The notes: generated from the letters alone by a model not told the origin. Shown: positions 26,771 through 37,210, numbered from the stretch's first letter. The stretch is 64,000 nt of DNA from Betaproteobacteria bacterium (GCA_009782565.1 WRIU01000003.1:1-64000), one strand, 5' to 3'. Program-made: numbers and translations.

Positions 26771-26789
26771 TGCCTGACCATGTCAGGCA
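26771..26789. other. Hairpin in the trpS leader
   Basis: TGCCTGAC-CAT-GTCAGGCA is a perfect 8-bp inverted repeat with a 3-nt loop, ending 15 nt before the trpS ATG. It could act in the trpS leader or as an operator for the divergent pair. No T tract follows, so it is not a terminator. Confidence 0.4.
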
Positions 26790-26804
26790 CAAATCGTAAA
26801 ACTC

Positions 26805-28085
26805 ATGACCACACAACGCATCCTCACCGGCATCACGCCCTCGGGCACGCCCCACCTCGGCAACTATGCGGGCGCGATCCGTCCGGCGGTAGAAGCCAGC
26901 CAGCGTCCCGGCGTCGAGAGCTTCTATTTCCTCTCCGACTACCACGCGCTCGTCAAGACCGGCGAGCCGGAACGGGTACAACGCTCCACATTGGAAATCG
27001 CCGCCACCTGGCTGGCTTCCGGGCTGCGTCCCGAGCGCGTGTGGTTCTACCGCCAATCCGACATCCCAGAGATTACCGAACTCGCCTGGCTGCTTACCTG
27101 CGTGACCGGCAAGGGCTTGCTCAACCGCGCGCACGCTTACAAGGCCGCCGTCGACAAAAACATTGCCGAATCGGAAGAGCCGGATGCCGGGGTAACGATG
27201 GGGCTGTTCATGTATCCCGTGCTGATGGCCGCCGACATCCTCATGTTCAACGCGCACAAGGTTCCCGTAGGGCGCGACCAGGTTCAACATCTGGAAATGG
27301 CGCGCGACATCGCCGCAAGTTTCAACCATCGCTACGGCGAGCATTTCGTCCTGCCCGAAGCGGCGGTTGATGAATCCGTCGCCACCCTGCCGGGGCTGGA
27401 CGGGCGAAAGATGAGCAAAAGCTATGACAATATCATCCCTCTCTTCGCGCCCCCGGATACATTGAAAAAACTGGTGTTTGGCATCATCACCGACTCAAAA
27501 GCGCCCGGAGAACCGAAAGAAACCGAAGGTTCCGCGCTGTTCCAGCTTTTCCAGGCATTTGCCACGCCCTCTGAGACCGAAACGATGCGGTCCCGTTTTG
27601 CCGAAGGCATCAGTTGGGGAGAAGCCAAGGAAGCCCTCTTCCACAAGCTGGAGGGAGTCATCGCGCCGATGCGCGCGCGCTACGAGGAATTGATCAATGA
27701 GCCCGCGCGCATCGAGCAGGTCTTGAAGAGCGGCGCGACGGCGCTACGCGCCAAATACGCAACCCCTTTCATCACCCGCCTGCGCGAAGCCGCCGGGCTG
27801 CGTTCGCTCGACCGCCTCCCCGCGCCCCCCACGAACCGCGCCAAGGCGCAAGCCAAGCCCCAGTTCAAGCAATACCGCGAAGCGGACGGGCTTTTCTACT
27901 TCAAATTCGTCGGGAGCAACGGACATCCGCTTCTGCAAAGCCGGGGGTTCGCTTCCGCCCGCGAAGCCGGACAGGCCGTGGCAGGCATCAAAAATGGCGA
28001 AGGCTACGAACAATGGGGCGAACGGGCTCCCGGCGCAAGCGACACCGACATCCGGCAAGCCATAGATGCCTTGCGCGCAGACTGA
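26805..28085 (+). CDS. trpS: Tryptophan--tRNA ligase with C-terminal YegP-like extension
   Basis: Residues 1-335 form a complete class I enzyme: [17 protein letters not shown] (HxGN form of HIGH), [34 protein letters not shown], and [10 protein letters not shown] (KMSKS). It charges tRNA-Trp. After a proline-rich linker ([17 protein letters not shown]) a further 75 residues, [20 protein letters not shown] followed by [16 protein letters not shown], look like one YegP/DUF1508 repeat, which makes the protein 426 residues where the usual length is about 335. Its last 20 nt overlap murB. Confidence 0.96.
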   Translation: MTTQRILTGITPSGTPHLGNYAGAIRPAVEASQRPGVESFYFLSDYHALVKTGEPERVQRSTLEIAATWLASGLRPERVWFYRQSDIPEITELAWLLTCVTGKGLLNRAHAYKAAVDKNIAESEEPDAGVTMGLFMYPVLMAADILMFNAHKVPVGRDQVQHLEMARDIAASFNHRYGEHFVLPEAAVDESVATLPGLDGRKMSKSYDNIIPLFAPPDTLKKLVFGIITDSKAPGEPKETEGSALFQLFQAFATPSETETMRSRFAEGISWGEAKEALFHKLEGVIAPMRARYEELINEPARIEQVLKSGATALRAKYATPFITRLREAAGLRSLDRLPAPPTNRAKAQAKPQFKQYREADGLFYFKFVGSNGHPLLQSRGFASAREAGQAVAGIKNGEGYEQWGERAPGASDTDIRQAIDALRAD

Positions 28086-29097
28086 CGCCGACCTGACGGC
28101 GATGAACACCTTCGGCCTCCCCGCGCGGGCGGCCCATCTGCTGCGTGTGCACTCAGTCGAGGAAGCGCACGAAGCGCGCGCTTTCCTCGCTACCCGCCCA
28201 AGGGGCGCTCCCAGTTTGATCCTGGGCGGCGGCAGCAATCTCGTCCTGCGCGGCGAGGCGCTCGATACCGTCCTCAAGGTCGAAATTTCCGGACGCCACA
28301 AGCTCGGTGAAACGGAAACATCCATCCTCGTCGAAGCGGGCGCGGGCGAAAACTGGCACGGCTTCGTCCGCTGGACGCTCGACCAGGGCTGGCCAGGACT
28401 CGAAAACCTTTCCCTCATCCCCGGAACCGTGGGCGCGGCTCCCGTCCAGAACATCGGCGCTTACGGCCTGGAAGTGGCCGAACGCATCGAATCGCTCGAT
28501 GCGCTCGATCTCACCAGCGGCGAACTCGAACGATTCAGCGCCGCCGACTGCCGGTTTGCTTACCGCGACAGCGTTTTCAAGCGCCAACCGGGCCGCTGGC
28601 TCATCACGACGGTGCGCTTTTGCCTCCCGCGCCGCTGGCAGCCCCTCACCCGCTACGGCGAACTTGCACAAGAACTCGCCGGACGCGGTTTCAGTGATTC
28701 CGCCCCGCCCTCCCCTCTCCATGTTTCGGACGCCGTCATCGCGCTGCGGCGGCGCAAATTGCCCGACCCTGCCGAGCTTGGCAGCGCAGGCAGCTTCTTC
28801 AAAAATCCCGTCATCGAAGCTGGACGATGCGCGGCCCTGCTTGCCGCCCACCCTGCCCTGCCGCATCACCCGCAACCCGATGGCCGGGAAAAACTTTCCG
28901 CCGGGTGGCTGATCGAGCAATGCGGCTGGAAAGGCCGCCGCCTCGGCTCCACAGGCTGTTACATCCAGCACGCGCTCATCCTCGTCAACCACGGCGGTGC
29001 GACCGGCGCGGACATCCTGCGGCTGGCCGCGAACATTCAGGACGATGTATTCAGGCGCTTCGGCGTGGAACTGGAACCGGAACCCGTATTCGTATAA
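28066..29097 (+). CDS. murB: UDP-N-acetylenolpyruvoylglucosamine reductase (MurB)
   Basis: A 343-residue FAD enzyme with the N-terminal NTFGLPARA start, LGGGSNLVL for FAD phosphate binding, [31 protein letters not shown] and the [10 protein letters not shown] segment holding the catalytic Ser. The C-terminal [32 protein letters not shown] is type I MurB. It reduces enolpyruvyl-UDP-GlcNAc to UDP-MurNAc in peptidoglycan synthesis. The start inside the trpS end is kept because DLTAMNTFG is the usual beginning; a start at the second ATG would cut it. Confidence 0.96.
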   Translation: MPCAQTDADLTAMNTFGLPARAAHLLRVHSVEEAHEARAFLATRPRGAPSLILGGGSNLVLRGEALDTVLKVEISGRHKLGETETSILVEAGAGENWHGFVRWTLDQGWPGLENLSLIPGTVGAAPVQNIGAYGLEVAERIESLDALDLTSGELERFSAADCRFAYRDSVFKRQPGRWLITTVRFCLPRRWQPLTRYGELAQELAGRGFSDSAPPSPLHVSDAVIALRRRKLPDPAELGSAGSFFKNPVIEAGRCAALLAAHPALPHHPQPDGREKLSAGWLIEQCGWKGRRLGSTGCYIQHALILVNHGGATGADILRLAANIQDDVFRRFGVELEPEPVFV

Positions 29098-29105
29098 AGA
29101 AAAAC

Positions 29106-29918
29106 ATGGCGACATACGCAATAGGCGACATTCAGGGCTGTTACAGCGCATTGCGGCGCTTGCTTGATCTATGCGCGTTCGACCCTGCCGCAGACCGGCT
29201 CTGGCTCGTCGGCGACCTCGTCAATCGCGGCCCGGAATCGCTCCAGGTTTTGCGCTTCGTTGCCAATCTCGGAGAGGCCGCCACCGTCGTGCTCGGCAAT
29301 CACGACCTCTATCTGCTGATGCTCCATGCCGGTCTAGAACCCCGAAGCACCGACGACAACCTGAACGACATCCTGGCCGCGCCGGACTGCGGCGAACTGC
29401 TGGACTGGCTCGCCCACCGTCCCTTGCTGCATGTCGAAGACCGATACGTACTCGTCCATGCGGGACTGCTGCCGCAATGGACAGTCCCCAAGGCCAAAAC
29501 GCTGGCTGAAGAAGTTCAGGCCGCGCTAACCGGCAAGGACTCGAAGAAATTTCTCCTGCGTCTCATGGGCAGCCGCCCGGACACCTGGAAAAACAGCCTC
29601 AAGGGATGGGATCGCCTGCGGGTCATCGTCAACGCCTTCACCCGCATGCGCTTCTGCACCCCAGAGGGCCGCATGGCGATGCGCGCCAAAGGCCCCCCGG
29701 ACACTGCCCCGGAAGGCACTTCCCCCTGGTTCGCGCTTTCCGATCGCGCCAGCCGCACCCATACCATCATTTGCGGCCACTGGTCGACCCTCGGTTTCTA
29801 CCGCGAAGAAGGTTTGATTGCCCTCGATTCCGGCTACGTCTGGGGCGGCGCGCTCACTGCGCTGCGGATTGAAGATGGTGAAACCTTTCAGGTGCGAGAT
29901 ACGCCGGATTGCACATGA
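29106..29918 (+). CDS. apaH: Symmetrical bis(5'-nucleosyl)-tetraphosphatase (ApaH)
   Basis: The 270-residue metallophosphatase has GDIQGC, LWLVGDLVNRGPESL, VVLGNHDLYLL and, C-terminally, IICGHWSTLGFY and ALDSGYVWGGALTALR, the full PPP-type motif set of ApaH. It hydrolyses Ap4A to two ADP and, in E. coli, removes Np4 caps from RNA. The ATG is 8 nt after murB, preceded by AAAGAAAAA. An open frame continues upstream inside murB but carries no family sequence. The gene ends the trpS-murB-apaH run. Confidence 0.96.
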   Translation: MATYAIGDIQGCYSALRRLLDLCAFDPAADRLWLVGDLVNRGPESLQVLRFVANLGEAATVVLGNHDLYLLMLHAGLEPRSTDDNLNDILAAPDCGELLDWLAHRPLLHVEDRYVLVHAGLLPQWTVPKAKTLAEEVQAALTGKDSKKFLLRLMGSRPDTWKNSLKGWDRLRVIVNAFTRMRFCTPEGRMAMRAKGPPDTAPEGTSPWFALSDRASRTHTIICGHWSTLGFYREEGLIALDSGYVWGGALTALRIEDGETFQVRDTPDCT

Positions 29919-30078
29919 ACATGCACAGAACCTCCTTTCATTTCCCCAAACAGCAAGACTTGTGAGATGAAAGGTGTTCAGGGGCAGGTCGCATTCGCTT
30001 GCAAAAATAGGACATTATCTTTATTATTTTTGGTTTGATTTAGTTTAATGTCACTTACCCACTTTCGAAAGGAAACCA

Positions 30079-31179
30079 ATGAACGCCAAACTTCGCCTTC
30101 TGACAATATTGAGCCTAACCGTTCTGGTAAGCGCCTGCGGTAAGGATGATGGCAAAAAAGCGGGCACACCAGCCGTCCCCGAACCGGCCCCCGAAACCAG
30201 CCTCGCGCCGCAAGCGGCTCCTGCGCCTCAACCCGCACCGCCGCAAGCCGCGCCAGAGCCTGCCGCCGAACCCGCGCCTGCCGTTGCCGCGTTCGACATC
30301 AATGTCATCCCTGTTTCAAACAAAGATATTGGCGAATTTCCGTTTTTTACGCCGCCAGAGGGGCATCGATACGTAACGGGCACACGTGACAACCTGAATG
30401 AAAACGAAAGCCTCAAGAAGTTCACCCGCTACTACTTTCCGGTAGGTAAAGAAAGCCTTTACCCGGTAGAAGGTAAAACTTTGAAGGCCACGTTTTACAA
30501 CGAAGAACGAAAGAGCACGTCTAATCCAGATGTTCTTGTCATTCAGCGCAATTATGAAAATGCCATTACCGCAGCGGGTGGCGTCAAAGTTTTCGATGGA
30601 GAAGTAGAGCACAGCAAAACTTACGGTGCGCTGAGTTCGGAGGATCGGAATCTTTATGGGCCTGAAAGCTATAGCGACACACGGCAAGTTTATGTCATCC
30701 GCAAACAAGATATGGAAATATGGTTTGAAATAAACTGCGGTGCCGGTCGTTGCTACTTTACTGTTACCCAAAAAGGCGAAATGAAGCAAACAGTCGGCGT
30801 GGTTCCGGTCAGCGAAATGAAAGAGGCGCTGGACAAGGTCGGCCATATCGCGCTCTACATCAATTTCGACACCGACAAGGCCAGCATTCGCCCCTATTCG
30901 CAAGGCACGATCGACGAAATCGTCAAACTGCTCGAAACCTATCCCGACCTGAAAATCCGCATTGAAGGGCATACCGATGATACGGGCGGAGTCGAGCACA
31001 ACGCGACGCTCTCCGAGAACCGGGCCTCTTCGGTCTATGGCGCATTGCTGGCGCGTGGCATCTCGCAGAACCGCCTGGAAGCGAAAGGCTTCGGTACGAC
31101 ACACCCAATCGCCAACAACGGCACTGAAGAAGGTCGCGCAAAGAACCGTCGCGTGGAGATCGTCAAGACTTCTGCCTGA
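30079..31179 (+). CDS. OmpA-family lipoprotein with an uncharacterised middle domain
   Basis: A 366-residue protein with a lipoprotein signal (lipobox LVSAC, acylated Cys20), a Pro/Ala-rich linker (about 30-75), a middle region of some 180 residues with no motif I recognise, and a C-terminal OmpA-like peptidoglycan-binding domain (about 255-366). That domain has INFDTDKASIRPYS, IRIEGHTDDTGG and RAKNRRVEIVKTS. It probably anchors the outer membrane to peptidoglycan. AAAGGA precedes the ATG. It stands alone between apaH and a two-component system. The middle part is markedly less G+C-rich than the ends. Confidence 0.88.
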   Translation: MNAKLRLLTILSLTVLVSACGKDDGKKAGTPAVPEPAPETSLAPQAAPAPQPAPPQAAPEPAAEPAPAVAAFDINVIPVSNKDIGEFPFFTPPEGHRYVTGTRDNLNENESLKKFTRYYFPVGKESLYPVEGKTLKATFYNEERKSTSNPDVLVIQRNYENAITAAGGVKVFDGEVEHSKTYGALSSEDRNLYGPESYSDTRQVYVIRKQDMEIWFEINCGAGRCYFTVTQKGEMKQTVGVVPVSEMKEALDKVGHIALYINFDTDKASIRPYSQGTIDEIVKLLETYPDLKIRIEGHTDDTGGVEHNATLSENRASSVYGALLARGISQNRLEAKGFGTTHPIANNGTEEGRAKNRRVEIVKTSA

Positions 31180-31335
31180 AGCGCTCTGCCGAATAGCAAA
31201 CGATCAGCGGTAACGAAGCCGAGAAAATTCCCTTCTTTGAAAGCGTGGTGCAAAGCGACGGGGTGGTTCTCGGCGCGCGTCCAGAGTCTGTCGATATGAT
31301 GTCATAATCGCATACCGCAGAAAAACAATAGACCG

Positions 31336-32001
31336 ATGCGCTTACTGCTGATAGAAGATGATGTACCCATCGCGAACGCCCTGGTGGAAGGGTTTGCGCG
31401 CGCGGGTATCTCTGTCGATCATCTGGTTCGCGCCGACACGGCAGAATCCGTTCTGGAACTGACCGCTTACGATCTGCTGATCGTCGATCTCGAATTGCCG
31501 GGCATGAATGGGCTGGAACTGATCCGCCGCTTGCGGCGCGCCCAGGTCGCCTTGCCAGTGCTGATCCTGACCGCGCGCGACGCGCTTGAAGATCGTGTAC
31601 AGGGGCTGGATACCGGTGCGGATGATTACCTCGTCAAGCCTTTTCTATTTCCGGAGCTTCTTGCCCGTGTTCGCGCACTGGTCCGTCGTAGCCAGGCGGT
31701 CGGTAGCTCCGATCTCGTCTTCGGTCCCTTGCGCCTTTATCTGAACTTGTACACTGCGTCGCTCAATGATTTGCCGCTGGAACTCACGGGTCGGGAATGG
31801 GATGTTCTCCAGCATCTCATGCTGGCGGCTCCCAGAGTGGTTTCCAAGCAGAAACTCGCGGAGAGTTTGGGAAACTGGGATAGCGAGATTTCGCCCAATG
31901 CCATCGAGATTTACGTCTCTCGCCTACGCAACAAACTCTCCGAATCCGGCGTGATGATCCGCACTGTACGGGGCATCGGATACCGGCTGGAATTACCCTG
32001 A
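31336..32001 (+). CDS. OmpR-family response regulator
   Basis: A 221-residue protein: receiver domain (residues 1-115) with the acidic pair E7/D8/D9, phospho-acceptor D51 in LLIVDLELPGMNG, TARD and DYLVKPF, then a winged-helix DNA-binding domain (LPLELTGREWDVLQHLML ... IEIYVSRLRNKL ... IRTVRGIGYRL). It is followed 2 nt later by a histidine kinase gene. The layout resembles QseB/TctD-type systems; the target genes cannot be read from the sequence. Confidence 0.95.
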   Translation: MRLLLIEDDVPIANALVEGFARAGISVDHLVRADTAESVLELTAYDLLIVDLELPGMNGLELIRRLRRAQVALPVLILTARDALEDRVQGLDTGADDYLVKPFLFPELLARVRALVRRSQAVGSSDLVFGPLRLYLNLYTASLNDLPLELTGREWDVLQHLMLAAPRVVSKQKLAESLGNWDSEISPNAIEIYVSRLRNKLSESGVMIRTVRGIGYRLELP

Positions 32002-32003
32002 AC

Positions 32004-33416
32004 ATGCGCTGGCCAGATGTTGCGCCCCGTCCTTACTCGTTACGCGCTCGTTTGCTCGTCTTCCTGCTCGTACCGCTTCTGGCGTTGCTGGGCGTGAGCA
32101 TCGTCACGGATTACCGCGAAGGCTTGCACATTGCCAATGAGGCCTATGACCAGGCGCTGCACAGTACGGTACTGGCTCTGTCTGCCATCATCGACCATGA
32201 GCCGGTGTTGGATAGCGGCCTCAATCTGCCGGCTCAGGCTGAGGCTGTTTTGCGCGTCGATATGGTGGATCAGACCTACTATGCCATCTTCGATGGGAAT
32301 GGCGCGCTCCTGGCGGGAGATACGCGGATGAGTTCTCTGATCGAGGAGTCCGATCCTGACGACGACAACCCGGACTTTCGTTTCGATGTGCTCGACAAAC
32401 AGGACGTACGTGTTGCCGTTTACCGTTACCCCCCTAATACGCACGCGCCGCGTGGCGCAGTGATCGTCGTCGCGGAGACCACGCACAAACGCGAGGCTGC
32501 CGCTTCCAGGGTCATGATCATTACCCTGTTCAGTAACCTGCTCTTCATTGCCACTTCCCTGCTGGTGGTTTTTTTTGGGATGTATTACGCATATCAACCG
32601 CTGATACGTATTGGTCAGAAGATCGAGGCGCGCGAACCCGACGATCTGAGTCCCATCGACGAAAGCGCCGCGCCACGGGAAATTTACGCACTGGTACGCG
32701 CGATGAACCTCCTCATGTCCAACCTGCGTGAAGCAGGCATCGCGCAGCAGAACTTCATCTCTAGTGCAGCACACCAATTGCGTTCCCCTCTGACCGCGCT
32801 ACAGGCGCAAATAGACGTTGCCACCGAAGGGCAGCAGGGCGATATATTGCGGCGCTTGCGCGACATACAGACCTCAGTTATCCGGCTGTCACGTCTCACG
32901 AAGCAGATGTTGTCGCTGGCCCGTGCTGCGCCGGATGCCAACCGGAACGTCGAGATGACCTATGTGGCGTTGGAAGAGTTGATTGAGAACGCGGCTTCGG
33001 AATTCATTGATCAGGCCGTGTTTGCCGGAACCGACCTGGGCTTTGAACTTGCGCCCGCGCCGGTGTGGGGGGTGGCATGGTCCCTGCGGGAAATGCTGGC
33101 CAACCTGGTGGATAACGCCGTGCGTTATACCGGTTCGGGAGGCATCATCACGGTTCGCTGCGGTACGGAAGAGGGTGGGAACGCCTGGCTGGAGGTCGAG
33201 GATAATGGGCCGGGCATTCCGGAGGCTCTGCATGCAAAGGCATTCGCCCGCTTTGCGCGGCTGGATGATACGCAGGGCGGCTCCGGCCTGGGGCTGGCTA
33301 TTGTCAAGGAGGTTGCCCAATTGCACCACGCCCGCGTGAATCTGCATCCGGCTATAGAAGGGCGTGGATTGCGCGCTCGCGTGACTTTCCCGCCACCTGA
33401 CGGTTTTCCGGGCTGA
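32004..33416 (+). CDS. Sensor histidine kinase (TctE/QseC-like)
   Basis: The 470-residue kinase has a membrane helix (about 13-34), a periplasmic domain of about 130 residues with many acidic positions (ESDPDDDNPDF), a second helix (about 171-196), a dimerisation helix with phospho-acceptor H257 (SSAAHQLRSPLTALQ), an N box NLVDNAVRYTG, and DNGPGIPE and GGSGLGLAIVKEV glycine boxes. The N-terminal periplasmic fold resembles the 2CSK-N type of TctE. It pairs with the regulator gene just upstream. The stimulus is unknown. Confidence 0.95.
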   Translation: MRWPDVAPRPYSLRARLLVFLLVPLLALLGVSIVTDYREGLHIANEAYDQALHSTVLALSAIIDHEPVLDSGLNLPAQAEAVLRVDMVDQTYYAIFDGNGALLAGDTRMSSLIEESDPDDDNPDFRFDVLDKQDVRVAVYRYPPNTHAPRGAVIVVAETTHKREAAASRVMIITLFSNLLFIATSLLVVFFGMYYAYQPLIRIGQKIEAREPDDLSPIDESAAPREIYALVRAMNLLMSNLREAGIAQQNFISSAAHQLRSPLTALQAQIDVATEGQQGDILRRLRDIQTSVIRLSRLTKQMLSLARAAPDANRNVEMTYVALEELIENAASEFIDQAVFAGTDLGFELAPAPVWGVAWSLREMLANLVDNAVRYTGSGGIITVRCGTEEGGNAWLEVEDNGPGIPEALHAKAFARFARLDDTQGGSGLGLAIVKEVAQLHHARVNLHPAIEGRGLRARVTFPPPDGFPG

Positions 33417-33480
33417 CAAAATTTGCCTGCGCCGGAAAAGCGTTTTACTCTCACGAACTTTTTGATTCCCGGTATCTCCA

Positions 33481-34449
33481 ATGATCATGCAAAACAGATT
33501 GATTGCCTGGCCCGACAACATTTATGCTGTGGATTCCGGTTTCGTGCGTCCCGGCCTGGATGCCGTGCATCTGATCGTGGAGGGCGGGCGCGTGGCAGTT
33601 GTCGATACTGCTCACAATCGTTCGCTGCCGCGTTTCCTTGCCGCGCTGGCCGAACTCGGCCTGACGCCGGAAGCTGTGGATTACGTGTTTCTTACGCATG
33701 TGCATCTCGACCACGCCGGTGGGTCGGGAGCCTACATGGCCCGCTTGCCGAACGCGAAACTGGTGGTACATCCGGATGGCGCGCGCCATATGATCGACCC
33801 CAGTCGGCTTTATGCCTCCACCCTGGCCGTGTATGGCTGGATAAAAACCCTTTATCTCTACGGCAAACTGGTTCCGGTTCCAGCCGACAGGGTCATCGAG
33901 GCCGATGATGGGCAGGTTTTCAGCCTCGCTGGACGGCCCCTGCAATGCCTGCATACGCCTGGCCACGCCAAACACCATCTTTGCCTGTGGGACGAACGTG
34001 CGCGCACCTGTTTCACCGGCGACACCTTCGGTATGACGTATCGCGAATTGACGATGGCAACTGGGGAACCCTTCCTCGTTCCCGCCACGACCCCGACGCA
34101 TTTCGACCCGGAAGTGTTGAAGGATTCGATCCGGCGCTTGCTCGCGCTTCAACCCGAGGCGATGTGCCTGACCCATTTCAGCCGGGTGGACGATGTGAAA
34201 CGCCTGGGCGAACAACTGCTACGCAGGATCGACGATTTCGTCGCGCTGGCCGAGGCCGCGCCGGGAACGGGAAAGGCCAGGAAGGAAGCCATCCATGCGG
34301 CCATCGGGCGTTACCTGCTTGCCGAAGTGCCTGCCGCAAGCCGGAAGAGGCTCGAAAGGATGCTAAAAATGGATATGGAACTCAACGCGCAGGGCTTGGC
34401 CATGTGGCTTGAGCGTCGATCATCCGCCTGCAATGGGGAAAAACGCTGA
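33481..34449 (+). CDS. MBL-fold metallo-hydrolase
   Basis: The 322-residue protein contains the zinc motif THVHLDHAGG (H73, H75, D77, H78), further ligands in HTPGHAKHH, the acidic FTGDTFGM, and CLTHFSRV. Order and spacing are those of the metallo-beta-lactamase superfamily, glyoxalase II/hydrolase-like branch. A helical C-terminal extension of about 90 residues follows the core. The substrate is unknown. It stands between the two-component system and the Mrp gene with short gaps on the same strand. Confidence 0.85.
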   Translation: MIMQNRLIAWPDNIYAVDSGFVRPGLDAVHLIVEGGRVAVVDTAHNRSLPRFLAALAELGLTPEAVDYVFLTHVHLDHAGGSGAYMARLPNAKLVVHPDGARHMIDPSRLYASTLAVYGWIKTLYLYGKLVPVPADRVIEADDGQVFSLAGRPLQCLHTPGHAKHHLCLWDERARTCFTGDTFGMTYRELTMATGEPFLVPATTPTHFDPEVLKDSIRRLLALQPEAMCLTHFSRVDDVKRLGEQLLRRIDDFVALAEAAPGTGKARKEAIHAAIGRYLLAEVPAASRKRLERMLKMDMELNAQGLAMWLERRSSACNGEKR

Positions 34450-34542
34450 CAAACAGGGTAAATACTCAGAGAACATGTTCGGTATGATTCCGCCCTCTGT
34501 CGCCCGGCGCGTACCGTGTTCGGATCAAATAAGGAAATAATG

Positions 34543-35649
34543 ATGACCCAAAATACGGCTGCCCTTTCCGCGCAAAGCGTCAATGATGTCCTGCAAACCG
34601 TACCCGATCCCGGCACAGGCAAGGATTTTGTTTCCACCCGTCGTATTCGCGGAATGACGATCGAGCAGGGAACGGTGCGTTTCGAGGTTGAACCCGGCTA
34701 CCCGGCGCGCAGTCGGCATGAGTCGATCCGGAACCTGCTTGCCGACGCGGTACGAACCTTGCCGGGCGTGAAGCGGGTAGAGATTGAAATCAGCGACAGG
34801 ATTGCGGCGCGCGCAGTCAAAAACGGCGTGAAGCTCCTGCCTGGGGTGAAAAACGTCATCGCCGTGGCTTCCGGCAAAGGGGGGGTGGGCAAGAGCACGA
34901 CAGCCGTCAACCTTGCGCTCGCACTGGCCGCCGAAGGGGCTGTTGTCGGCATGCTCGATGCAGACATCTATGGCCCTTCATTGCCGCAGATGCTCTGCAC
35001 CGGCGCGCGCAGCCCGGAATCGTCTGACGGCGAAACGATGGAGCCTGTTGAGGCGCACGGCCTGCAAGTCATGTCGGTTGGGCTACTCATCGACGACGAT
35101 ACCCCGATGGTCTGGCGCGGCCCGTTGGCAACCAGGGCATTGACCCAACTGATGACTGAGACGCGCTGGCGCGATCTCGACTATCTGGTGGTCGACCTGC
35201 CGCCGGGCACGGGCGACATCCAGTTGACCCTGGCTCAGAGCGCACCCCTGACCGGCGCGGTGATCGTCACCACGCCGCAGGACATCGCCCTCATCGACGC
35301 CCGGAAAGGTTTGAAGATGTTCGAGAAGGTCAATGTGCCCATCCTCGGCGTGGTCGAAAACATGTCTATCCACATCTGTTCGGGCTGCGGCCGCGAGGAG
35401 CATATTTTTGGCGCAGGCGGCGGGCAAAAAATTTGCGACGACTACGGAGTCCCCTTTCTTGGCGCGTTGCCGCTCGACATCAAGATACGGGAAGAAGCCG
35501 ATTCCGGCGTACCCACCGTAGCCAGCGACCCCGGAAGCCGCATCGCCGAAATTTACCGGGATATCGCCCTCAAGACCGCCGTCGCCCTCGCGGGCATCCC
35601 CCGCGACATGTCGCACAAGTTTCCAAATATCGTGGTGAAGAACGAATGA
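34543..35649 (+). CDS. apbC: Iron-sulfur cluster carrier protein Mrp/ApbC (P-loop NTPase)
   Basis: The 368-residue protein has an N-terminal MIP18/DUF59-like domain (about 1-90, [20 protein letters not shown]) and a deviant Walker [12 protein letters not shown] at about 111-121, with [20 protein letters not shown] and the cysteine pair [13 protein letters not shown] that holds a bridging Fe-S cluster. It delivers Fe-S clusters to target proteins. The start is the second of two adjacent ATGs because AAGGA lies 7 nt before it; a GTG nine codons further up is also open. Confidence 0.95.
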   Translation: MTQNTAALSAQSVNDVLQTVPDPGTGKDFVSTRRIRGMTIEQGTVRFEVEPGYPARSRHESIRNLLADAVRTLPGVKRVEIEISDRIAARAVKNGVKLLPGVKNVIAVASGKGGVGKSTTAVNLALALAAEGAVVGMLDADIYGPSLPQMLCTGARSPESSDGETMEPVEAHGLQVMSVGLLIDDDTPMVWRGPLATRALTQLMTETRWRDLDYLVVDLPPGTGDIQLTLAQSAPLTGAVIVTTPQDIALIDARKGLKMFEKVNVPILGVVENMSIHICSGCGREEHIFGAGGGQKICDDYGVPFLGALPLDIKIREEADSGVPTVASDPGSRIAEIYRDIALKTAVALAGIPRDMSHKFPNIVVKNE

Positions 35650-35690
35650 AAAACCCCCAATCGTCGGACGGGTGTCCAACTTTTGGGGGT
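35650..35690 (-). terminator. Terminator at the end of the spc-alpha ribosomal cluster
   Basis: On the minus strand ACCCCCAA pairs with TTGGGGGT around an inner GTTGGACACCCGTCCGAC hairpin and is followed by TTTTTC. It is placed 60 nt after rplQ. On the plus strand no T run follows, so it serves mainly the leftward ribosomal transcript. Confidence 0.75.
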
Positions 35691-35750
35691 CAGTTCATAA
35701 CGGGGGCTTTGTCGAAATATTCTTCAAAGCCGGGCAGAAACCCGCGACTT

Positions 35751-36161
35751 TTACGCTGCTGCAGGAGCTTCCACGCTGGCCTCGCTGGGAGCGGCCACCT
35801 CTTCCGGGCGGTCGAGCAGTTCGATATACGCCATCGGGGCATTGTCCCCATCGCGGAAACCGCACTTCAGGATTCGCAGGTAGCCTCCAGGACGGTTGGC
35901 ATAGCGCGGCCCCAGTTCATTGAAAATCTTGACGACGATGTCGCGGTCGCGCAGACGGTCGAACGCCAGACGGCGATTGGCAACACTCGCCTTCTTGCCG
36001 AGCGTGATCAGAGGTTCGACGACCCGGCGCAGTTCCTTCGCCTTGGGAAGGGTCGTCCTGATGACCTCGTGACGCAGCAGCGAATTGGCCATGTTGCGGA
36101 ACATGGCTTGACGGTGACTGCTCGTCCGGTTCAGCTTGCGAAGACCATTACGGTGACGCAT
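35751..36161 (-). CDS. rplQ: 50S ribosomal protein L17
   Basis: The 136-residue protein starts [20 protein letters not shown], the invariant L17 beginning, with [22 protein letters not shown] following. It is slightly longer than the E. coli protein because of an Ala/Glu/Pro-rich tail ([10 protein letters not shown]). L17 binds domains of 23S rRNA near the exit tunnel. It is the last gene of the alpha part, 32 nt after rpoA. Confidence 0.98.
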   Translation of the reverse strand: MRHRNGLRKLNRTSSHRQAMFRNMANSLLRHEVIRTTLPKAKELRRVVEPLITLGKKASVANRRLAFDRLRDRDIVVKIFNELGPRYANRPGGYLRILKCGFRDGDNAPMAYIELLDRPEEVAAPSEASVEAPAAA

Positions 36162-36193
36162 ATCAAATCCTCACTTATATCCAGCTTTGTGCC

Positions 36194-37174
36194 TCAACCG
36201 AGCCTGTCCAGCCCGGCCGGAGGCCAGTTTTCCAGTTTCATTCCCAAGGTCAGCCCACGGGAAGCCAACACTTCCTTGATTTCGTTGAGCGACTTGCGAC
36301 CCAGATTCGGGGTCTTGAGCAACTCGGTCTCGGTACGCTGGATCAGGTCGCCGATGTAGTAGATGTTTTCAGCCTTCAAACAGTTGGCTGAACGCACCGT
36401 CAGTTCGAGATCATCGACCAGGCGCAGCAGCACCGGATCGACGACGACGTCGTTCTTGACAGGCACATCGACACGGGTGTCCTTCAAATCAGCGAACACC
36501 GCGAGCTGATCCACCAACACACGGGCGGCGTAGCAGACCGCTTCTTCGGGATCGACAGCGCCGTTGGTCTCAATGTCGATGACCAGGCGGTCGAGGTCAG
36601 TACGCTGCTCGACGCGCGCGCTCTCCACCTGGTAGCTGACACGGCGCACCGGGCTGAACGAGGCATCGAGTACGATACGACCAATGGACTTGCTCTCGGA
36701 ACTGATCGGACGGACATTGCCCGGCACGTAACCACGGCCTTCCTCGATCTTGATCTGCATGTCGAGTTTGCCGCCCGGAGCCAGATGTGCAATCACATGC
36801 CCAGGGTTGATGACTTCGACATTTTGATTGGTTTCGATGTCGGCAGCCGTCACCGGGCCTTCCCCGCTCTTCGAGAGGTGCAGCGTCATCTCGCCCCGGT
36901 TATGGAGCTTGAAGACGACGCCCTTCAGGTTGAGCAACAGGTCGACGATGTCTTCCCGCATGCCGTCCAGGGTTGAATACTCGTGCAATACGCCTTCGAT
37001 CGACACTTCCGTCGCTGCGTACCCCGGCAGCGATGAAAGAAGGATGCGACGCAGCGCGTTTCCAAGGGTATGCCCGAACCCACGCTCAAATGGCTCCATC
37101 GTTACCTTGGCCTGAACCTGGGAAACACTCTGGACGTCAATGATGCGTGGTTTCAATAGCTCATTGCTTTGCAT
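36194..37174 (-). CDS. rpoA: RNA polymerase subunit alpha
   Basis: The 326-residue protein has the dimerising N-terminal domain ([27 protein letters not shown]-like [12 protein letters not shown]) and the C-terminal domain with [11 protein letters not shown] and [14 protein letters not shown], which contacts UP elements and activators. The start is set at the third codon of the open frame ([10 protein letters not shown]) because GAGGT is correctly spaced from it and too near the first ATG. It lies 36 nt after rpsD. Confidence 0.98.
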   Translation of the reverse strand: MQSNELLKPRIIDVQSVSQVQAKVTMEPFERGFGHTLGNALRRILLSSLPGYAATEVSIEGVLHEYSTLDGMREDIVDLLLNLKGVVFKLHNRGEMTLHLSKSGEGPVTAADIETNQNVEVINPGHVIAHLAPGGKLDMQIKIEEGRGYVPGNVRPISSESKSIGRIVLDASFSPVRRVSYQVESARVEQRTDLDRLVIDIETNGAVDPEEAVCYAARVLVDQLAVFADLKDTRVDVPVKNDVVVDPVLLRLVDDLELTVRSANCLKAENIYYIGDLIQRTETELLKTPNLGRKSLNEIKEVLASRGLTLGMKLENWPPAGLDRLG

Positions 37175-37210
37175 CAACATTACCTCGAAAACAATAACTC
37201 GCCCCCCGCA

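Noticed and set aside
26658-27344. 228-codon frame antisense to trpS
   Set aside because: Shadow of trpS, which has intact catalytic motifs.
31218-31274. 8-bp inverted repeat GCCGAGAA/TTCTCGGC before the response-regulator gene
   Set aside because: The loop of 41 nt and lack of a T tract make a terminator or operator unlikely; probably chance.
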